DNA of 45,531 nt from Bacteroides sp. (GCA_023665145.1 JAMPEM010000017.1:1-45531); one strand, 5' to 3'. Numbered from the stretch's first letter, positions 35,859-45,230 are shown. The notes: a model not told the origin generated them from the sequence alone. Program-made: numbers and translations.

Positions 35859-36479
35859 CTATTCCAGTATCTTGCGGGTATTCTCCACTATTTTTCCCAT
35901 TAAATCCTCACCTCTGACTTCACTTAGGTTTGCGATGATTTCATCGATATTCAGCATCGATTCATCAGTTTCGGCAAGAATCTTATTAACCGGAAGTGAT
36001 TTTAACGTTTCAGGGTTAAATTTATGCCCAAACGAGAAATAAATATTCTCAAGGTCAAGCATTTTGGCCACAGTCGGTTTGCCGCGAAATCCGTGAATTA
36101 TCCATGGCATCCCCGGTTTAAGCTCTTTATAAAGCCCGAGAATAATATCATGAGCCTTAACATCATGGATAATAAGAGGTTTATGCAGCCTCTCCGACAA
36201 TTCTATATGACGTTTAAAGAGAAGCATCTGCTTAAACAATGGAGCTGCACCCTCATGTTGTAAGTCTATTCCGCTCTCCCCTATCGCTACGACACATTTC
36301 TCTGAGGCTATTCTCTCAAGAAGCTCCTGCTCCGTGTCATCCGACTCTGACACTTGCCAAGGGTGTATCCCTACGGAATAATACTGATTTTCAACAGGAT
36401 TAAAATCACAGGGAGACACACAGACTACTCCCTCGGGCTGAGGGGCTGCGTGATGTGTATGTATATCCTTGATTAGCAT
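35859..36479 (-). CDS. TatD-family metal-dependent hydrolase
   Basis: A 206-aa protein from ATG 36479 (an upstream TTG frame start at 36533 is less likely). DIHTHHA (5-11) supplies the metal-binding HxH, GESGIDL the Glu, LIIHDVKAHD a His, WIIHGFRG another, and LAETDES the Asp. It is shorter than E. coli TatD (260 aa). Members are deoxyribonucleases or other metal hydrolases. It follows yidD in the same direction. Confidence 0.88.
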   Translation of the reverse strand: MLIKDIHTHHAAPQPEGVVCVSPCDFNPVENQYYSVGIHPWQVSESDDTEQELLERIASEKCVVAIGESGIDLQHEGAAPLFKQMLLFKRHIELSERLHKPLIIHDVKAHDIILGLYKELKPGMPWIIHGFRGKPTVAKMLDLENIYFSFGHKFNPETLKSLPVNKILAETDESMLNIDEIIANLSEVRGEDLMGKIVENTRKILE

Positions 36480-36548
36480 AAATATGCGATATGTGTTTTT
36501 CTGATGATGAACATAACGATTGCTTAATAACAACGCAACCCCTTATCT

Positions 36549-36761
36549 CTAAGGCACCGGGTCATAACCGCTCCCACCCCAAGGATGACAATGCATTATC
36601 CTCTTCAATGCCAGCAACATCCCTTTTATTGCACCATACTTACGTATCGCTTCAATTGCATATTGGCTACAGGTAGGTGTGAATCGACAAGCAGGCGGGA
36701 AATGTACAGAGATTGCCCCTTGATAGAAACGAATAAGAGCTACAAGAAGTTTATTTATCAT
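36549..36761 (-). CDS. yidD: Membrane protein insertion efficiency factor
   Basis: A 70-aa protein (ATG 36761; ATGs at 36776 and 36779 would add 5-6 residues and overlap rnpA further). [28 protein letters not shown] and GGSGYDPVP are the YidD signatures. It assists YidC in inserting membrane proteins at the inner membrane. Its start overlaps the end of rnpA, the conserved rnpA-yidD neighbourhood, though yidC is 14 kb away here. Confidence 0.95.
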   Translation of the reverse strand: MINKLLVALIRFYQGAISVHFPPACRFTPTCSQYAIEAIRKYGAIKGMLLALKRIMHCHPWGGSGYDPVP

Positions 36762-37242
36762 GACACTCTCTGACATCATTACCTACATCCACTTTCTCGC
36801 GCAAAATATTCAGAAGCTTGTTCATCCTGCGTTCCACAAGACTGTAAGGTTCATTTTTATCCGCAATATAGACAAACGAGATGCTCAACGTCCTAATTGA
36901 GGGATGCGCTGAAACATCGCGCTTAAGGTCGAGGCGGTTGAGACGATAGGCCTCACGGATTCGTCTTCGCATCAATACGCGGTCCACTGCATGACGCCTC
37001 TTCTTCTTCGGGACGGCAATCATCATTTGCAACGAGCCAATCCCCTTAGGCACAAATCCGCAGAACGTCTTATGCAAGTCCTCCTCACCAACCGGTCTCC
37101 ACACCATACGCAACGGATAAGCATACGTAGTATTCCCCTTGTCAAAAAGTTGTTTGACAAGTGAACGATGCCTCAACTTCTCTCCTTTACGAAGCGTGAG
37201 ACGTTCTTGTGTAGAGTTTATTGTTGTTTCAAGGTCGTCCAT
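36751..37242 (-). CDS. rnpA: Ribonuclease P protein component
   Basis: A 163-aa protein (a little longer than the 110-130 aa of most RnpA). The RNR-type motif appears as [12 protein letters not shown] in the central helix, with [17 protein letters not shown] before it. It binds RNase P RNA to process the 5' ends of tRNA. It starts the rnpA-yidD-tatD group. The N-terminal about 30 residues are extra compared with E. coli. Confidence 0.93.
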   Translation of the reverse strand: MDDLETTINSTQERLTLRKGEKLRHRSLVKQLFDKGNTTYAYPLRMVWRPVGEEDLHKTFCGFVPKGIGSLQMMIAVPKKKRRHAVDRVLMRRRIREAYRLNRLDLKRDVSAHPSIRTLSISFVYIADKNEPYSLVERRMNKLLNILREKVDVGNDVRECHDK

Positions 37243-37263
37243 CTGCGGTCTTTTTGTTGCAGA

Positions 37264-37291
37264 GACCTCTGAGAGAAATTTCTCAGAGGTC
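37264..37291. repeat. Near-perfect 28-bp palindrome between rnpA and the DUF3868 gene
   Basis: GACCTCTGAGA pairs TCTCAGAGGTC over 11 perfect bp around a 6-nt loop (GAAATT). No T-run follows on either strand, so it could be an operator, a processing site or a poor terminator for the 37354 gene. Confidence 0.75.
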
Positions 37292-37353
37292 CCAATCTTT
37301 CACCTTTGCAGAACATCCTTCCTATGCGCAAGAAAGGGCTCCCTGCCGGTCAG

Positions 37354-38796
37354 TTATTTCTTCCCCCTGATAGTCTTGATATTGGTCGGGGATTTAAGTT
37401 TACGTACCTGCTCAAGTGCCTTCTGAGCCTGAGGCAAATCCGGCAACAGAGCGAAATAGCTCTCAGCAGCATCGTAATCCTTCTCAAGAGCTGCCAATAT
37501 ACCCTTGGCATATGTCACCTCTTCGGAATTACCGGCCTTACCGAGGAATTCCTTTGCGGAGACATAATCACCGCGAGCCATGGCGGAGTTGGCTGCATTG
37601 AGATTTGTAATAGGATCTTCGGGATACATTCTTACCGAGATATCAAATACGTTGTTGTATTCCGCAGAACCTACCGGGAAAGCATTAGCGGCCACATAAA
37701 ACTCTGCCTGGCCCAGCTTGTTGGGCTGAGTGCGAAGCACCTCGAGAATCTCATTCACATCGTGATATGAACGCACCTCATATTCGATGACATAGTCTGA
37801 ATGACGAAGAGCCGGATACTCATTCTTAAGCAGGAAATCATATTGTTTCGGATACGTGGTCTGAATCTTTGTGTTTTTTGGGTCTGGAGCCAAATCTGAA
37901 TCTATGATAGCCAGAATGCCTTCCTTATTGTCGATATTGGAGTTGGCTACATATTTTCTAAGTCCCTCCCAGTCTTCCGGTTCATAGGATGTGAACATAA
38001 TGCTCTCAGGGAAATTGTAAAGCTGACGCACATACTCTTTCAGAGAGGCAGTACGACCCTTTGCAAGGCGTACATTGTTGTTATACGGTCCCTCGGGCGA
38101 CGCAAAACCCTTGATAGAAATCTTTTTGATTGTCACATCCTTATCATTGCGGACGGTATCAATTGTATTGGTAATCTTTGCAAGTTCGCGGGGGTTGCTG
38201 CGATAATCGGCATTGATATCAGTCTTGTTAACAACAAAGTCGATAAACGCACTTCCTTTAAGTTCTCTTACTTTGGGACCCTGAGCCTTAGGCGGTATAT
38301 AAAGGAATTCAGCCATAAAATCCTGAGGCACATCAATCAGAGCAAGCGGTCCTTCTTCACCCTTAGCCTTAGGTTCTCCACAACAGCCATCAATTTCCAC
38401 GTTGTAATCTATCTCTGAATGATTCATCCAATCTTGCATCGGGACTGACTGGCGATATTCATAGAGGGCATTTTTACCGTTACGCACCAAAAATGAATTG
38501 TTTTGGCCATTACGGTCATGGAAATAAAATCTGTTGCGTCCGGCAAAAGTTATCGGCTGCAGAAGCACCGAGTCTTTGCCATTGGTCACTTTTGGAGTGA
38601 TGATATATTCCTGATTTGATTTGATTTTCACCTTTGTGAGGTCAAAATCCATAGAGATCAAAAGATTATTGTCTTCTGATATGGCGGCGTCTATATTATT
38701 CACCACTATTCCCTTCACATCAATAGCGGGAGTTTTCGCCTCAACGAAAGCTGCGCCTAAGAATAGAGCGAGGGATGCGAAAATTAGTTTTTTCAT
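37354..38796 (-). CDS. DUF3868-like exported protein with OmpA-like region
   Basis: A 480-aa protein from ATG 38796 with a signal peptide (about 1-20). The first third is a beta domain with MDFDLTKVKIKSNQEY. The middle (IKGFASPEGPYNNNVRLAKGR split around about 245) recalls OmpA-like PEG segments, with R-rich turn, and the C-terminal 90 residues form TPR-like helices (AMARGDYVSAKEFLG). This composition occurs in DUF3868 proteins next to Bacteroidales fimbrial operons (FimA/Mfa type). It is 21 bp downstream of the DUF3575 gene. No fimbrillin gene is seen nearby. Confidence 0.72.
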   Translation of the reverse strand: MKKLIFASLALFLGAAFVEAKTPAIDVKGIVVNNIDAAISEDNNLLISMDFDLTKVKIKSNQEYIITPKVTNGKDSVLLQPITFAGRNRFYFHDRNGQNNSFLVRNGKNALYEYRQSVPMQDWMNHSEIDYNVEIDGCCGEPKAKGEEGPLALIDVPQDFMAEFLYIPPKAQGPKVRELKGSAFIDFVVNKTDINADYRSNPRELAKITNTIDTVRNDKDVTIKKISIKGFASPEGPYNNNVRLAKGRTASLKEYVRQLYNFPESIMFTSYEPEDWEGLRKYVANSNIDNKEGILAIIDSDLAPDPKNTKIQTTYPKQYDFLLKNEYPALRHSDYVIEYEVRSYHDVNEILEVLRTQPNKLGQAEFYVAANAFPVGSAEYNNVFDISVRMYPEDPITNLNAANSAMARGDYVSAKEFLGKAGNSEEVTYAKGILAALEKDYDAAESYFALLPDLPQAQKALEQVRKLKSPTNIKTIRGKK

Positions 38797-38817
38797 TTGT
38801 GTCACTCTTTGTTAGGA

Positions 38818-39402
38818 TTAGAAGAGATATTCAAGATTTACAGCGGCCTTCGTCGGGCCTACATAATTGTGCGGACGATTGGAATCCTCCTTAGTACCAC
38901 AAGTGGCGCAAGGGTATTTGTCATAACGGGAATAAGCCCATCCGATACCGATTTCAGCCTCAAGATTCCAGTGTTTGCCCAATATCCATGCATGGCCGAA
39001 AGCTACACCGGCACCTACAGCCCATCCTTGGAATCTGTGTCCGGCAAGCTCCGAGAAATTTGTGCCAAGAAAATTCTTCAAATGAGGAATATTACCCACA
39101 TTATATTGACCACCAAGAAGATGAAATCCGAAGAAATTACCTTGAAAACGTTCACAAAGCCAATAGCGAGCTTCCGGCTGCACAAACCAGTGTTTCCACT
39201 TATGATTGCGTACAGTCCAGGCATTGAAGTTTCCGCTCAAATCAATAGTCCATTTGGGTGCTATCCCCACCTCTACTCCGAGGTTGGGTGAGAGTGCTGC
39301 ATCATACAACACATTGGTTTTTATTCCGACCGTCTGTGCCTTCACCGGCATTAAGACCGGAACAAGAAGCATCAGAAAAGTCAATAAGACAACTTTCTTC
39401 AT
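38818..39402 (-). CDS. DUF3575 family outer-membrane beta-barrel-like protein
   Basis: A 194-aa protein with signal peptide (1-22). VGIKTNVLYDAALSPNLGVE and KWTIDLSGNFNAW are the signature of DUF3575, and alternating strands end with NLEYLF, typical of an outer-membrane barrel with a C-terminal aromatic. Two Cys (about 166 and 169, CATC) lie near the end. The gene precedes the DUF3868 gene by 21 bp. Pairing of these families is characteristic of fimbria-associated loci, but the role is not proven here. Confidence 0.82.
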   Translation of the reverse strand: MKKVVLLTFLMLLVPVLMPVKAQTVGIKTNVLYDAALSPNLGVEVGIAPKWTIDLSGNFNAWTVRNHKWKHWFVQPEARYWLCERFQGNFFGFHLLGGQYNVGNIPHLKNFLGTNFSELAGHRFQGWAVGAGVAFGHAWILGKHWNLEAEIGIGWAYSRYDKYPCATCGTKEDSNRPHNYVGPTKAAVNLEYLF

Positions 39403-39478
39403 AGCAAGGATTAGACAAAAGTTTTGGGGTTATAAAATTTAAATGGTTCTTATATCTTAAGTATGATTGGAAAGGGAA

Positions 39479-39555
39479 GTCCCGATTCTCGATTCTAATC
39501 TCTCAACTCTAAACTCTAAACTCTCGACTCCCGACACTCGACACTCGACTCTCAA
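39479..39555. repeat. Heptanucleotide tandem array (11 degenerate units)
   Basis: On the minus strand the 77 bases split exactly into 11 seven-base units of consensus TCGAGAG/TTGAGAG (TTGAGAG, TCGAGTG twice, TCGGGAG, TCGAGAG, TTTAGAG twice, TTGAGAG, ATTAGAA, TCGAGAA, TCGGGAC). It begins 1 nt after the stop of the 39557 gene. Confidence 0.9.
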
Positions 39556-39556
39556 A

Positions 39557-41221
39557 TTAAAGATAACGGATTTCCGCTTTCTTGACTACTTTCCAAGCAC
39601 CGTCTTCAAAGACAGCCTTTCCGGGAGTCTGAGTAATGATTTCGTTGCGTCCGTAAGTCTCATTAAGCTGCGGGCCGGAGCAAGCGTTAAAGAGCACCTC
39701 ATCCGGTTGTACAAGAGCGAGTTCCCATACCGACGGGTCGTTGATTACAGAGAATGACCCGGTGAGACCATCGCTTGTGATTAAGCGATAATATGAATTT
39801 CCGGGATTGAAATTGCGGTCTGCACGCACAAACATACCCTTGGTGTTGACACGCCCGAGGAAGATGGTGCGTTGTGCAGCCGGAGCTGAGGTGCGAGGCA
39901 TGAATATATGTCCGGACGCATCCGGTCGACGTTCCTCTTTACGTTCTTCCGCTTTCTGTTTGGCCGGAGCAGCCGAAGGAGTCTCTGCTTTCACAGAGGG
40001 AACCGGAGCTATTACCTCGGCAACAGTTTCATTACGTACCGGTTTTGGACCATAAATCTCTGCCTGACGACGTTCTTCAGCGCGTATCTCTTTCTCTTCC
40101 GTCTCTTTACGAGCCTCCTCATTAATGGGGAGGACAGCAGCTTCATCCGGAGCAAAACGTGATTTATGGAAGGATTGACGGGCGGGACGTTCAGCAGTTG
40201 ATACTCCGTCCACTCTTTTTGAAATACCTTCTGTAAGATTAATGATTTCAGAGCGCAGCCGACCATTTTCACGACGAGACTCCTCAAGGAGTCGGTTAGT
40301 CTCTTCAAGCTCTGCCTGGCTGTGGCGCAGGTCACCTTTGGCCATCTTCAAATCGGCTTCAAGACGACGTATCTCGGCATCTCGTTCTGTCAGCTCACGC
40401 TCAAGTCGGCGGGTGCGATTGTCATTTACTCTTGAATCACCGATTGTCTCACGATTTTCTCTTGGAGCCACCACCCTTGCCGACGGAGTCGGTTTGCCGG
40501 GAGCTGCACTTGGATAATCTTCCGGGTCACGCGGTTTGCGACGCTCCGTGGTGTTACGGCGGCTGTTATTATTGCGTTTCATCACATTGGAGGCATATAC
40601 CACCAGCCAGATTACTACGATTACAAGAATTCCGAGTATTATGACGTATGTCCAAGTATTGGAAGAACCCTTCTCCTCATTATTGTCAGCGGCTGCAGTC
40701 TCCTCCATTCCGGCATCGGGAGTGGCATCATCTGTCAACGAAACAGACCCATCGGAGTTCATTCCGTCGGTCAATGTTGTCTTGGCGGCATCTGCAGAGG
40801 ATGTCTTTGCCGCCGGTTGAGCAGTACCGGGAGCAGAAACTTTCAAGCTGCCGAGACGTTTCTTTACGTCATTATAGCAGTCGGCACCTTTTTTGTCCAA
40901 TCCGGAATTATTCTTAAAAAATTCACCGCCCCAATATGCCACAAGTTTCTCCTTATCCCAAGATGCATAATCAGTCGGAGTAGAGACTGCAAGAAAGGCT
41001 TTAAGGTTCTCTTTTTCTTTATCTTTAAGCTGACCTTGAAGTTCCTGCATTGTTTTAGGAGAGATATCGTCAAGGTAAGCCGACATATTATTGGCATAAC
41101 GCAGATAACGGGTAGCGGCAATTGTACGTGCCTGTTCCATTTCCTCATTGGTAACGGCACCGGCCGGAGATGCGGACATCAATGCCAGACCGGCCAAAAG
41201 GGAAAGAGCTATCTTTTTCAT
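39557..41221 (-). CDS. Exported/membrane protein with coiled coil, function unknown
   Basis: A 554-aa protein from ATG 41221 (the earlier TTG at 41242 is less likely). A signal peptide (about 1-22) is followed by a helical extracytoplasmic domain, a low-complexity D/E/T stretch, a single membrane helix near 195-215 (TYVIILGILVIVVIWLVVY), a coiled coil (about 265-330, ERDAEIRRLEADLKMAKGD), and a C-terminal beta-rich domain (about 420-554) containing FMPRTSAPAAQRTIFLG. No family recognised. The promoter at 41306-41337 serves it alone. A heptad repeat array starts 1 nt after its stop. Confidence 0.78.
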   Translation of the reverse strand: MKKIALSLLAGLALMSASPAGAVTNEEMEQARTIAATRYLRYANNMSAYLDDISPKTMQELQGQLKDKEKENLKAFLAVSTPTDYASWDKEKLVAYWGGEFFKNNSGLDKKGADCYNDVKKRLGSLKVSAPGTAQPAAKTSSADAAKTTLTDGMNSDGSVSLTDDATPDAGMEETAAADNNEEKGSSNTWTYVIILGILVIVVIWLVVYASNVMKRNNNSRRNTTERRKPRDPEDYPSAAPGKPTPSARVVAPRENRETIGDSRVNDNRTRRLERELTERDAEIRRLEADLKMAKGDLRHSQAELEETNRLLEESRRENGRLRSEIINLTEGISKRVDGVSTAERPARQSFHKSRFAPDEAAVLPINEEARKETEEKEIRAEERRQAEIYGPKPVRNETVAEVIAPVPSVKAETPSAAPAKQKAEERKEERRPDASGHIFMPRTSAPAAQRTIFLGRVNTKGMFVRADRNFNPGNSYYRLITSDGLTGSFSVINDPSVWELALVQPDEVLFNACSGPQLNETYGRNEIITQTPGKAVFEDGAWKVVKKAEIRYL

Positions 41222-41305
41222 TTCTAAAATAGATGAATTCAATACTATACAATAATTCAGGAGTCAAGACGAGAAGGAGAAATCGTCTGAATCCATATTG
41301 ACTCG

Positions 41306-41337
41306 CAAAATTACAGAAAAAGATTCATGTATGCAAA
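41306..41337 (-). promoter_or_regulatory. Bacteroidota-type promoter for the 554-aa protein
   Basis: Minus-strand -7 box TAATTTTG (41313-41306), -33 box TTTG (41337-41334), spacing 20 bp. Confidence 0.7.
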
Positions 41338-41439
41338 TAAATTTTTCACATTTTCCTCAAAAAAATTTATGGAAAGTTCCTAACAAGAAGCGCAACGACT
41401 TTTTCTACTGACAATTTATGTTAATATTTCAAAAAAAAA

Positions 41440-41470
41440 TTGCAAATCAGTAAATTATTGCTTAACTTTG
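41440..41470 (+). promoter_or_regulatory. Bacteroidota-type promoter for the secreted paralog pair
   Basis: -33 element TTG (41440-41442), 20-bp spacer, -7 box TAACTTTG (41463-41470). Confidence 0.7.
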
Positions 41471-41574
41471 CGCCATAGAGCTTTTAGGTATTATCTGAAA
41501 TGACTTCCTTTTTTTGATTAATATATTATGAATCAATAATTAACAACAATCTATAAACATTTAATTTTTACAGT

Positions 41575-42561
41575 ATGAAAATACGACTTCTCATCGGCGT
41601 CGCGACATTCTCATTATCAATGAGCTGCCTCGCTGCCGCCCCCTCCGTCATTGGGGGTACAAGTGCACAAGAAGACGCTTCATCTGCTACCAAAATCGTG
41701 AGCCACAATGTGGCCGACGGAGCTGTAATGGGTTCTCTCAGCGAGTTGCGCCTTGTAATCTCCGGAACGAACTGGAAACTTGCAGAAGGCGCATCATGCC
41801 ATCTAAAGTATACGAGCGGAACTCTGAGTTCGGACGTAAAACCGTCAGCATCTCGCGTAGCTGTTACAACCGACGGCAATACGGTTCTTGTATCAGACTA
41901 CCGCACATTGGCCACAGGTGCACCCAGAGCCTTTAAGGATGATATTGAATATGAAATCAGCTATCCCGAAGGAACACTAGTGGACAAGGATGACCAGAAC
42001 ATTAAATCACCTGAATTTTCAATTCATGTCTTAGGCAAACTCAATGCAGCCGGTCCGGGTACCGGTATTATTGTCCCTCCTGTAGCCGAAGTGGAATATG
42101 TCGACGGCTCTATGACTGTCAATTCATTGATGCAAACCAAGCTGAGCGCTTTCAAAGGAGAACCATTTAACCTCACCTTGACTACGGACAAATATTGGAA
42201 AATAAAATCTCTGACACTCAACAATGAGGATGTGACAGACAAAGTAGTGGAAGGTGTCTATACATTCACTCCGGAAGCTGATTTCAGCGTAGCGTCAGAG
42301 GTGGAATATGACGGAGAAGTGACTGTGGAACAGACATCCGGCATTGCCAACATTTTGGGAAGTGACATCTCTGTGATTTCGCAAGGTAACGAAATTGTAA
42401 TTTCAGGGATTGAGCCCGGAAGCGAAGTAGCTGTATATACCGCATCCGGCCTCGTCATGATTAACACTGTGGCCGAAGCAAATTCACTTTCCATATCACT
42501 TCCCAACGGTCAGACTTACATTGTTCGAATTGGCCCAAAGGCCGTTAAACTAACTCATTGA
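41575..42561 (+). CDS. Secreted protein with Por-type C-terminal tail (short paralog)
   Basis: A 328-aa protein with a signal peptide (about 1-22). It contains KIVSHNVADGAVMGSLSEL, a linker AAGPGTGIIVPP, a beta segment with KYWKIKSLTLNNEDVTD, and a tail ISGIEPGSEVAVYTASG then TYIVRIGPKAVKLTH that fits T9SS-type sorting domains. Over its whole mature length it aligns with the C-terminal 330 residues of the following 864-aa protein, so it is either a shortened duplicate or its ancestor. The next gene starts 4 bp after its stop. Function unknown; surface or extracellular. Confidence 0.82.
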   Translation: MKIRLLIGVATFSLSMSCLAAAPSVIGGTSAQEDASSATKIVSHNVADGAVMGSLSELRLVISGTNWKLAEGASCHLKYTSGTLSSDVKPSASRVAVTTDGNTVLVSDYRTLATGAPRAFKDDIEYEISYPEGTLVDKDDQNIKSPEFSIHVLGKLNAAGPGTGIIVPPVAEVEYVDGSMTVNSLMQTKLSAFKGEPFNLTLTTDKYWKIKSLTLNNEDVTDKVVEGVYTFTPEADFSVASEVEYDGEVTVEQTSGIANILGSDISVISQGNEIVISGIEPGSEVAVYTASGLVMINTVAEANSLSISLPNGQTYIVRIGPKAVKLTH

Positions 42562-42565
42562 CATC

Positions 42566-45160
42566 ATGAAAAAGTTATTTATAACTATCGCGGCTCTTGC
42601 CGCCACGATTTTATCTCATGCGGCATCACTTCCTCAAGGGACAATCGTATATAAGGGATTATCTCCCGAATCCGGAGCCGTTATTGATAATTTTAAGTTC
42701 AAACTTGATTTCGACATATCCGACGTAGAAGAAAAGAATTCCAAGTATAAAGGAAGGTTGCTGATGCGTGCTCAAACATGTTATGAAAATAACTATTCAG
42801 TTTCCTACAGAGACAGATTCCAGGGAATTCAGCTTTGGGAAGGTGATCCTCAGACGGGTAAGCTATTGTGCACATTCTTCCAGGATATATTTGATAGAAT
42901 TTGGTATAAAGGTGAAAGTAACGGCAGTCTTCCCATAGATTTTGGCAGTATGGGTAGTTTGACACCCAAGCCCGGACAGAAATATACAGTGCGCATAAGA
43001 CATCAATTTGAATGTACCGTGAATGGCAATGCTGCACGAGATAATGTGGCAGGAACAGTTACAGTTCCCGCCGACGACGGATATTTGGATTATACATTCG
43101 TAGGTGGAGGCACGCTTGACCCCAACAAATGTCTTTTCCTCGGTTGTGAAGATTCATGGATGTCGACTATAGAAAATCTTTCGGTAGTCAAATATCGTTT
43201 TAATGCACCGGTAGCTGTAACTGAAAATGCTGAAGCGCTTGTACATAGCAGCTTATATGAAAAGAATGAAGATGGCTCCTACAAGCCTTTAGACACTCCG
43301 GCTACATCTATTTCGATTGATTCCAATGACCCCTGTGTGGTAAATGTGACATTCGACAATAAGAAACTTTTAAGTGGCGCGTATTATTATGTTAGACTTG
43401 CTCCCGGATCGGTATGCAATGTTGCCGACAATACCTCTACCAACGGAGTTGCTTATCAGTACTATACCGGTACTAAACCTGTCGCAGATATAGAAGTACT
43501 CACCGAGGGAAATGTCATGAATAGAATTGATATTAAGTATAACCTTCTCGAAGGTGAATCTATATTATCAAAAAATACTTTTCCATCACTCTATTCAATG
43601 GAATGTTATCCAAATCCCGATCCAAAATACAAAATATCTACTACTATTACCACTTACCCCTCTGACGATAAACAAAGTTATGGATTTTCGTGGTCGACTG
43701 CTCTTCAACCTGACACAGATTATTGGATGCACATTCCTGAAGATGAACCACAGGTATCTTCTGACAGAGGAAAAATTTTTCTTCTTAAAGGAACTGCATT
43801 TAAATTCCATACATGCACACTGGAAGAGGGGAAGAAGCAATTTGCAGATGCTCCCGAATTTAAATGGGGAAACATGGTGGCCGGAAAATGGGACTATAAG
43901 AACCCCAATATAGTAGCTCCGGGTTCTGAAATTGAGTCATTGACTTACATCAATGTTTGCAAAGATGGATATAAGACATCAAAACCAACATGGTATATCT
44001 ATTCTGCAAGCGGTGAACAATCGTGCATCTACGAGGTGCTTGAAGGTGGTGAAGAAAAACTGATAGGTAAAGTTAGTTCTTCAACTACACAACTTGAAGA
44101 CATGACAGAATACTTCAACGTGGCTCGCCTCACCATCAATCGTAATCTATATGACGGCAAGACCTATCGCATCGTAATTCCGGCCGGTGCTTATGGATTT
44201 GTACCCAAAGGGAGCCAAGGACAAGTTCTGTATAATCCATGTCCTGAATACTCCATAATCCTGAAAGGGAAGAAAGAAGGTGTTGTGAAGGTGATATCTC
44301 ATGATGTTGAAGACGGTGCCGAGATGGGAGCCGTATCCGAGCTTAGACTTACAGTTGAGGGTAACAAAATAGCGCATGAAGATAATATCCTTCCCTACCT
44401 GAATAAGGGCACAGGGAATACTGAAAGTAAAATTTATCCCAAATATACCACTACGGTTACCTCCGGTTCAAACTCTGTATTGATAAGCGATTATCGCGAT
44501 CCCGCTACCGGTGACCCGATGCGACTTGAAGACGGTGTTGACTACCGCTTGGTATATCCTGCAGGCCTCATCAAGGCTACAGATGATGAAACTGTTATCC
44601 TTTCTGAGACTGCCTACAATATCAAAGGAAAAAAAGACGCAGCCGGTCCCGGAACAGGACTTGTGGAACCCACTCCTCCGCAATTGCCCGAAAGAGCGAA
44701 TGCTACCTTGACAGTAAACGGTGCCGAATCAATGACATTCCCGTTTATTAAAGGTAACGAACTCACCATAAACCTAACTCCCGATGAATATTGGAAGGTG
44801 AAAGCATTCTATTTCGATGGAATTGACATCGTCGCAATGGTGAAAAACAACACCTACACTACAATGCCGCTCACTTCAGATATTCCCCTTGCCGCAGAAT
44901 TGGAATTCAACGGCAATGTGGCAGACGTTACAGCAAAAGAAGGAGTCAAGATTCCTGATACTGAAATTGAGGTTACACTCGAAGATTCTGACATAATGCT
45001 TAAAGGACTTGTGGCAGGGCAAGAATTTACAATCTACACTGCTACCGGACAATTGGTACAGACAGTCACAGCGACTGCAGATCAAGCCAAGATTTCCCTA
45101 CCCAAAGATGTGACGTACATTATAAGAGTAGGCGCAGCAGCAGCCCGCATCAAACTCTGA
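42566..45160 (+). CDS. Large secreted protein with Por-type C-terminal tail (long paralog)
   Basis: An 864-aa protein with signal peptide (about 1-19). The N-terminal about 530 residues are several beta domains with aromatic-rich strands (for example CYENNYSVSYRDRFQG and SYGFSWSTALQPDTDYW). From about 540 on it repeats the plan of the 328-aa neighbour: KVISHDVEDGAEMGAVSEL, AAGPGTGLVEPTPP, DEYWKVKAFYFDGID, and a tail FTIYTATGQLVQTV then YIIRVGAAAARIKL. No enzyme motif recognised. It is co-transcribed with the neighbour and followed by a terminator. Confidence 0.82.
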   Translation: MKKLFITIAALAATILSHAASLPQGTIVYKGLSPESGAVIDNFKFKLDFDISDVEEKNSKYKGRLLMRAQTCYENNYSVSYRDRFQGIQLWEGDPQTGKLLCTFFQDIFDRIWYKGESNGSLPIDFGSMGSLTPKPGQKYTVRIRHQFECTVNGNAARDNVAGTVTVPADDGYLDYTFVGGGTLDPNKCLFLGCEDSWMSTIENLSVVKYRFNAPVAVTENAEALVHSSLYEKNEDGSYKPLDTPATSISIDSNDPCVVNVTFDNKKLLSGAYYYVRLAPGSVCNVADNTSTNGVAYQYYTGTKPVADIEVLTEGNVMNRIDIKYNLLEGESILSKNTFPSLYSMECYPNPDPKYKISTTITTYPSDDKQSYGFSWSTALQPDTDYWMHIPEDEPQVSSDRGKIFLLKGTAFKFHTCTLEEGKKQFADAPEFKWGNMVAGKWDYKNPNIVAPGSEIESLTYINVCKDGYKTSKPTWYIYSASGEQSCIYEVLEGGEEKLIGKVSSSTTQLEDMTEYFNVARLTINRNLYDGKTYRIVIPAGAYGFVPKGSQGQVLYNPCPEYSIILKGKKEGVVKVISHDVEDGAEMGAVSELRLTVEGNKIAHEDNILPYLNKGTGNTESKIYPKYTTTVTSGSNSVLISDYRDPATGDPMRLEDGVDYRLVYPAGLIKATDDETVILSETAYNIKGKKDAAGPGTGLVEPTPPQLPERANATLTVNGAESMTFPFIKGNELTINLTPDEYWKVKAFYFDGIDIVAMVKNNTYTTMPLTSDIPLAAELEFNGNVADVTAKEGVKIPDTEIEVTLEDSDIMLKGLVAGQEFTIYTATGQLVQTVTATADQAKISLPKDVTYIIRVGAAAARIKL

Positions 45161-45190
45161 TAACATATCTTTAAACTATAACAACCTCTA

Positions 45191-45230
45191 AAAACTCTGA
45201 CTTGTTCTTACCGGCAAGTCGGAGTTTTTT
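45191..45230 (+). terminator. Intrinsic terminator after the 864-aa protein gene
   Basis: AAAACTCTGACTTG pairs CAAGTCGGAGTTTT (one G-U) around TTCTTACCGG, followed by T residues. It lies 31 bp after the stop. Confidence 0.8.

Larger units (their letters stand above)
41222..41574. other. Divergent intergenic region with two promoters
   Basis: It holds a minus-strand promoter (41306-41337) for the 554-aa protein and a plus-strand promoter (41440-41470) for the secreted paralog pair, leaving about 100 bp between their -33 boxes. The plus leader is about 100 nt and AT-rich, with TTGATT/AATCAA able to form a weak hairpin near 41515-41537. No gene is seen. Confidence 0.65.

Noticed and set aside
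39479..39555. CRISPR-like array
   Set aside because: The units are 7 bp without spacers and no cas genes are present; it is a simple tandem repeat.
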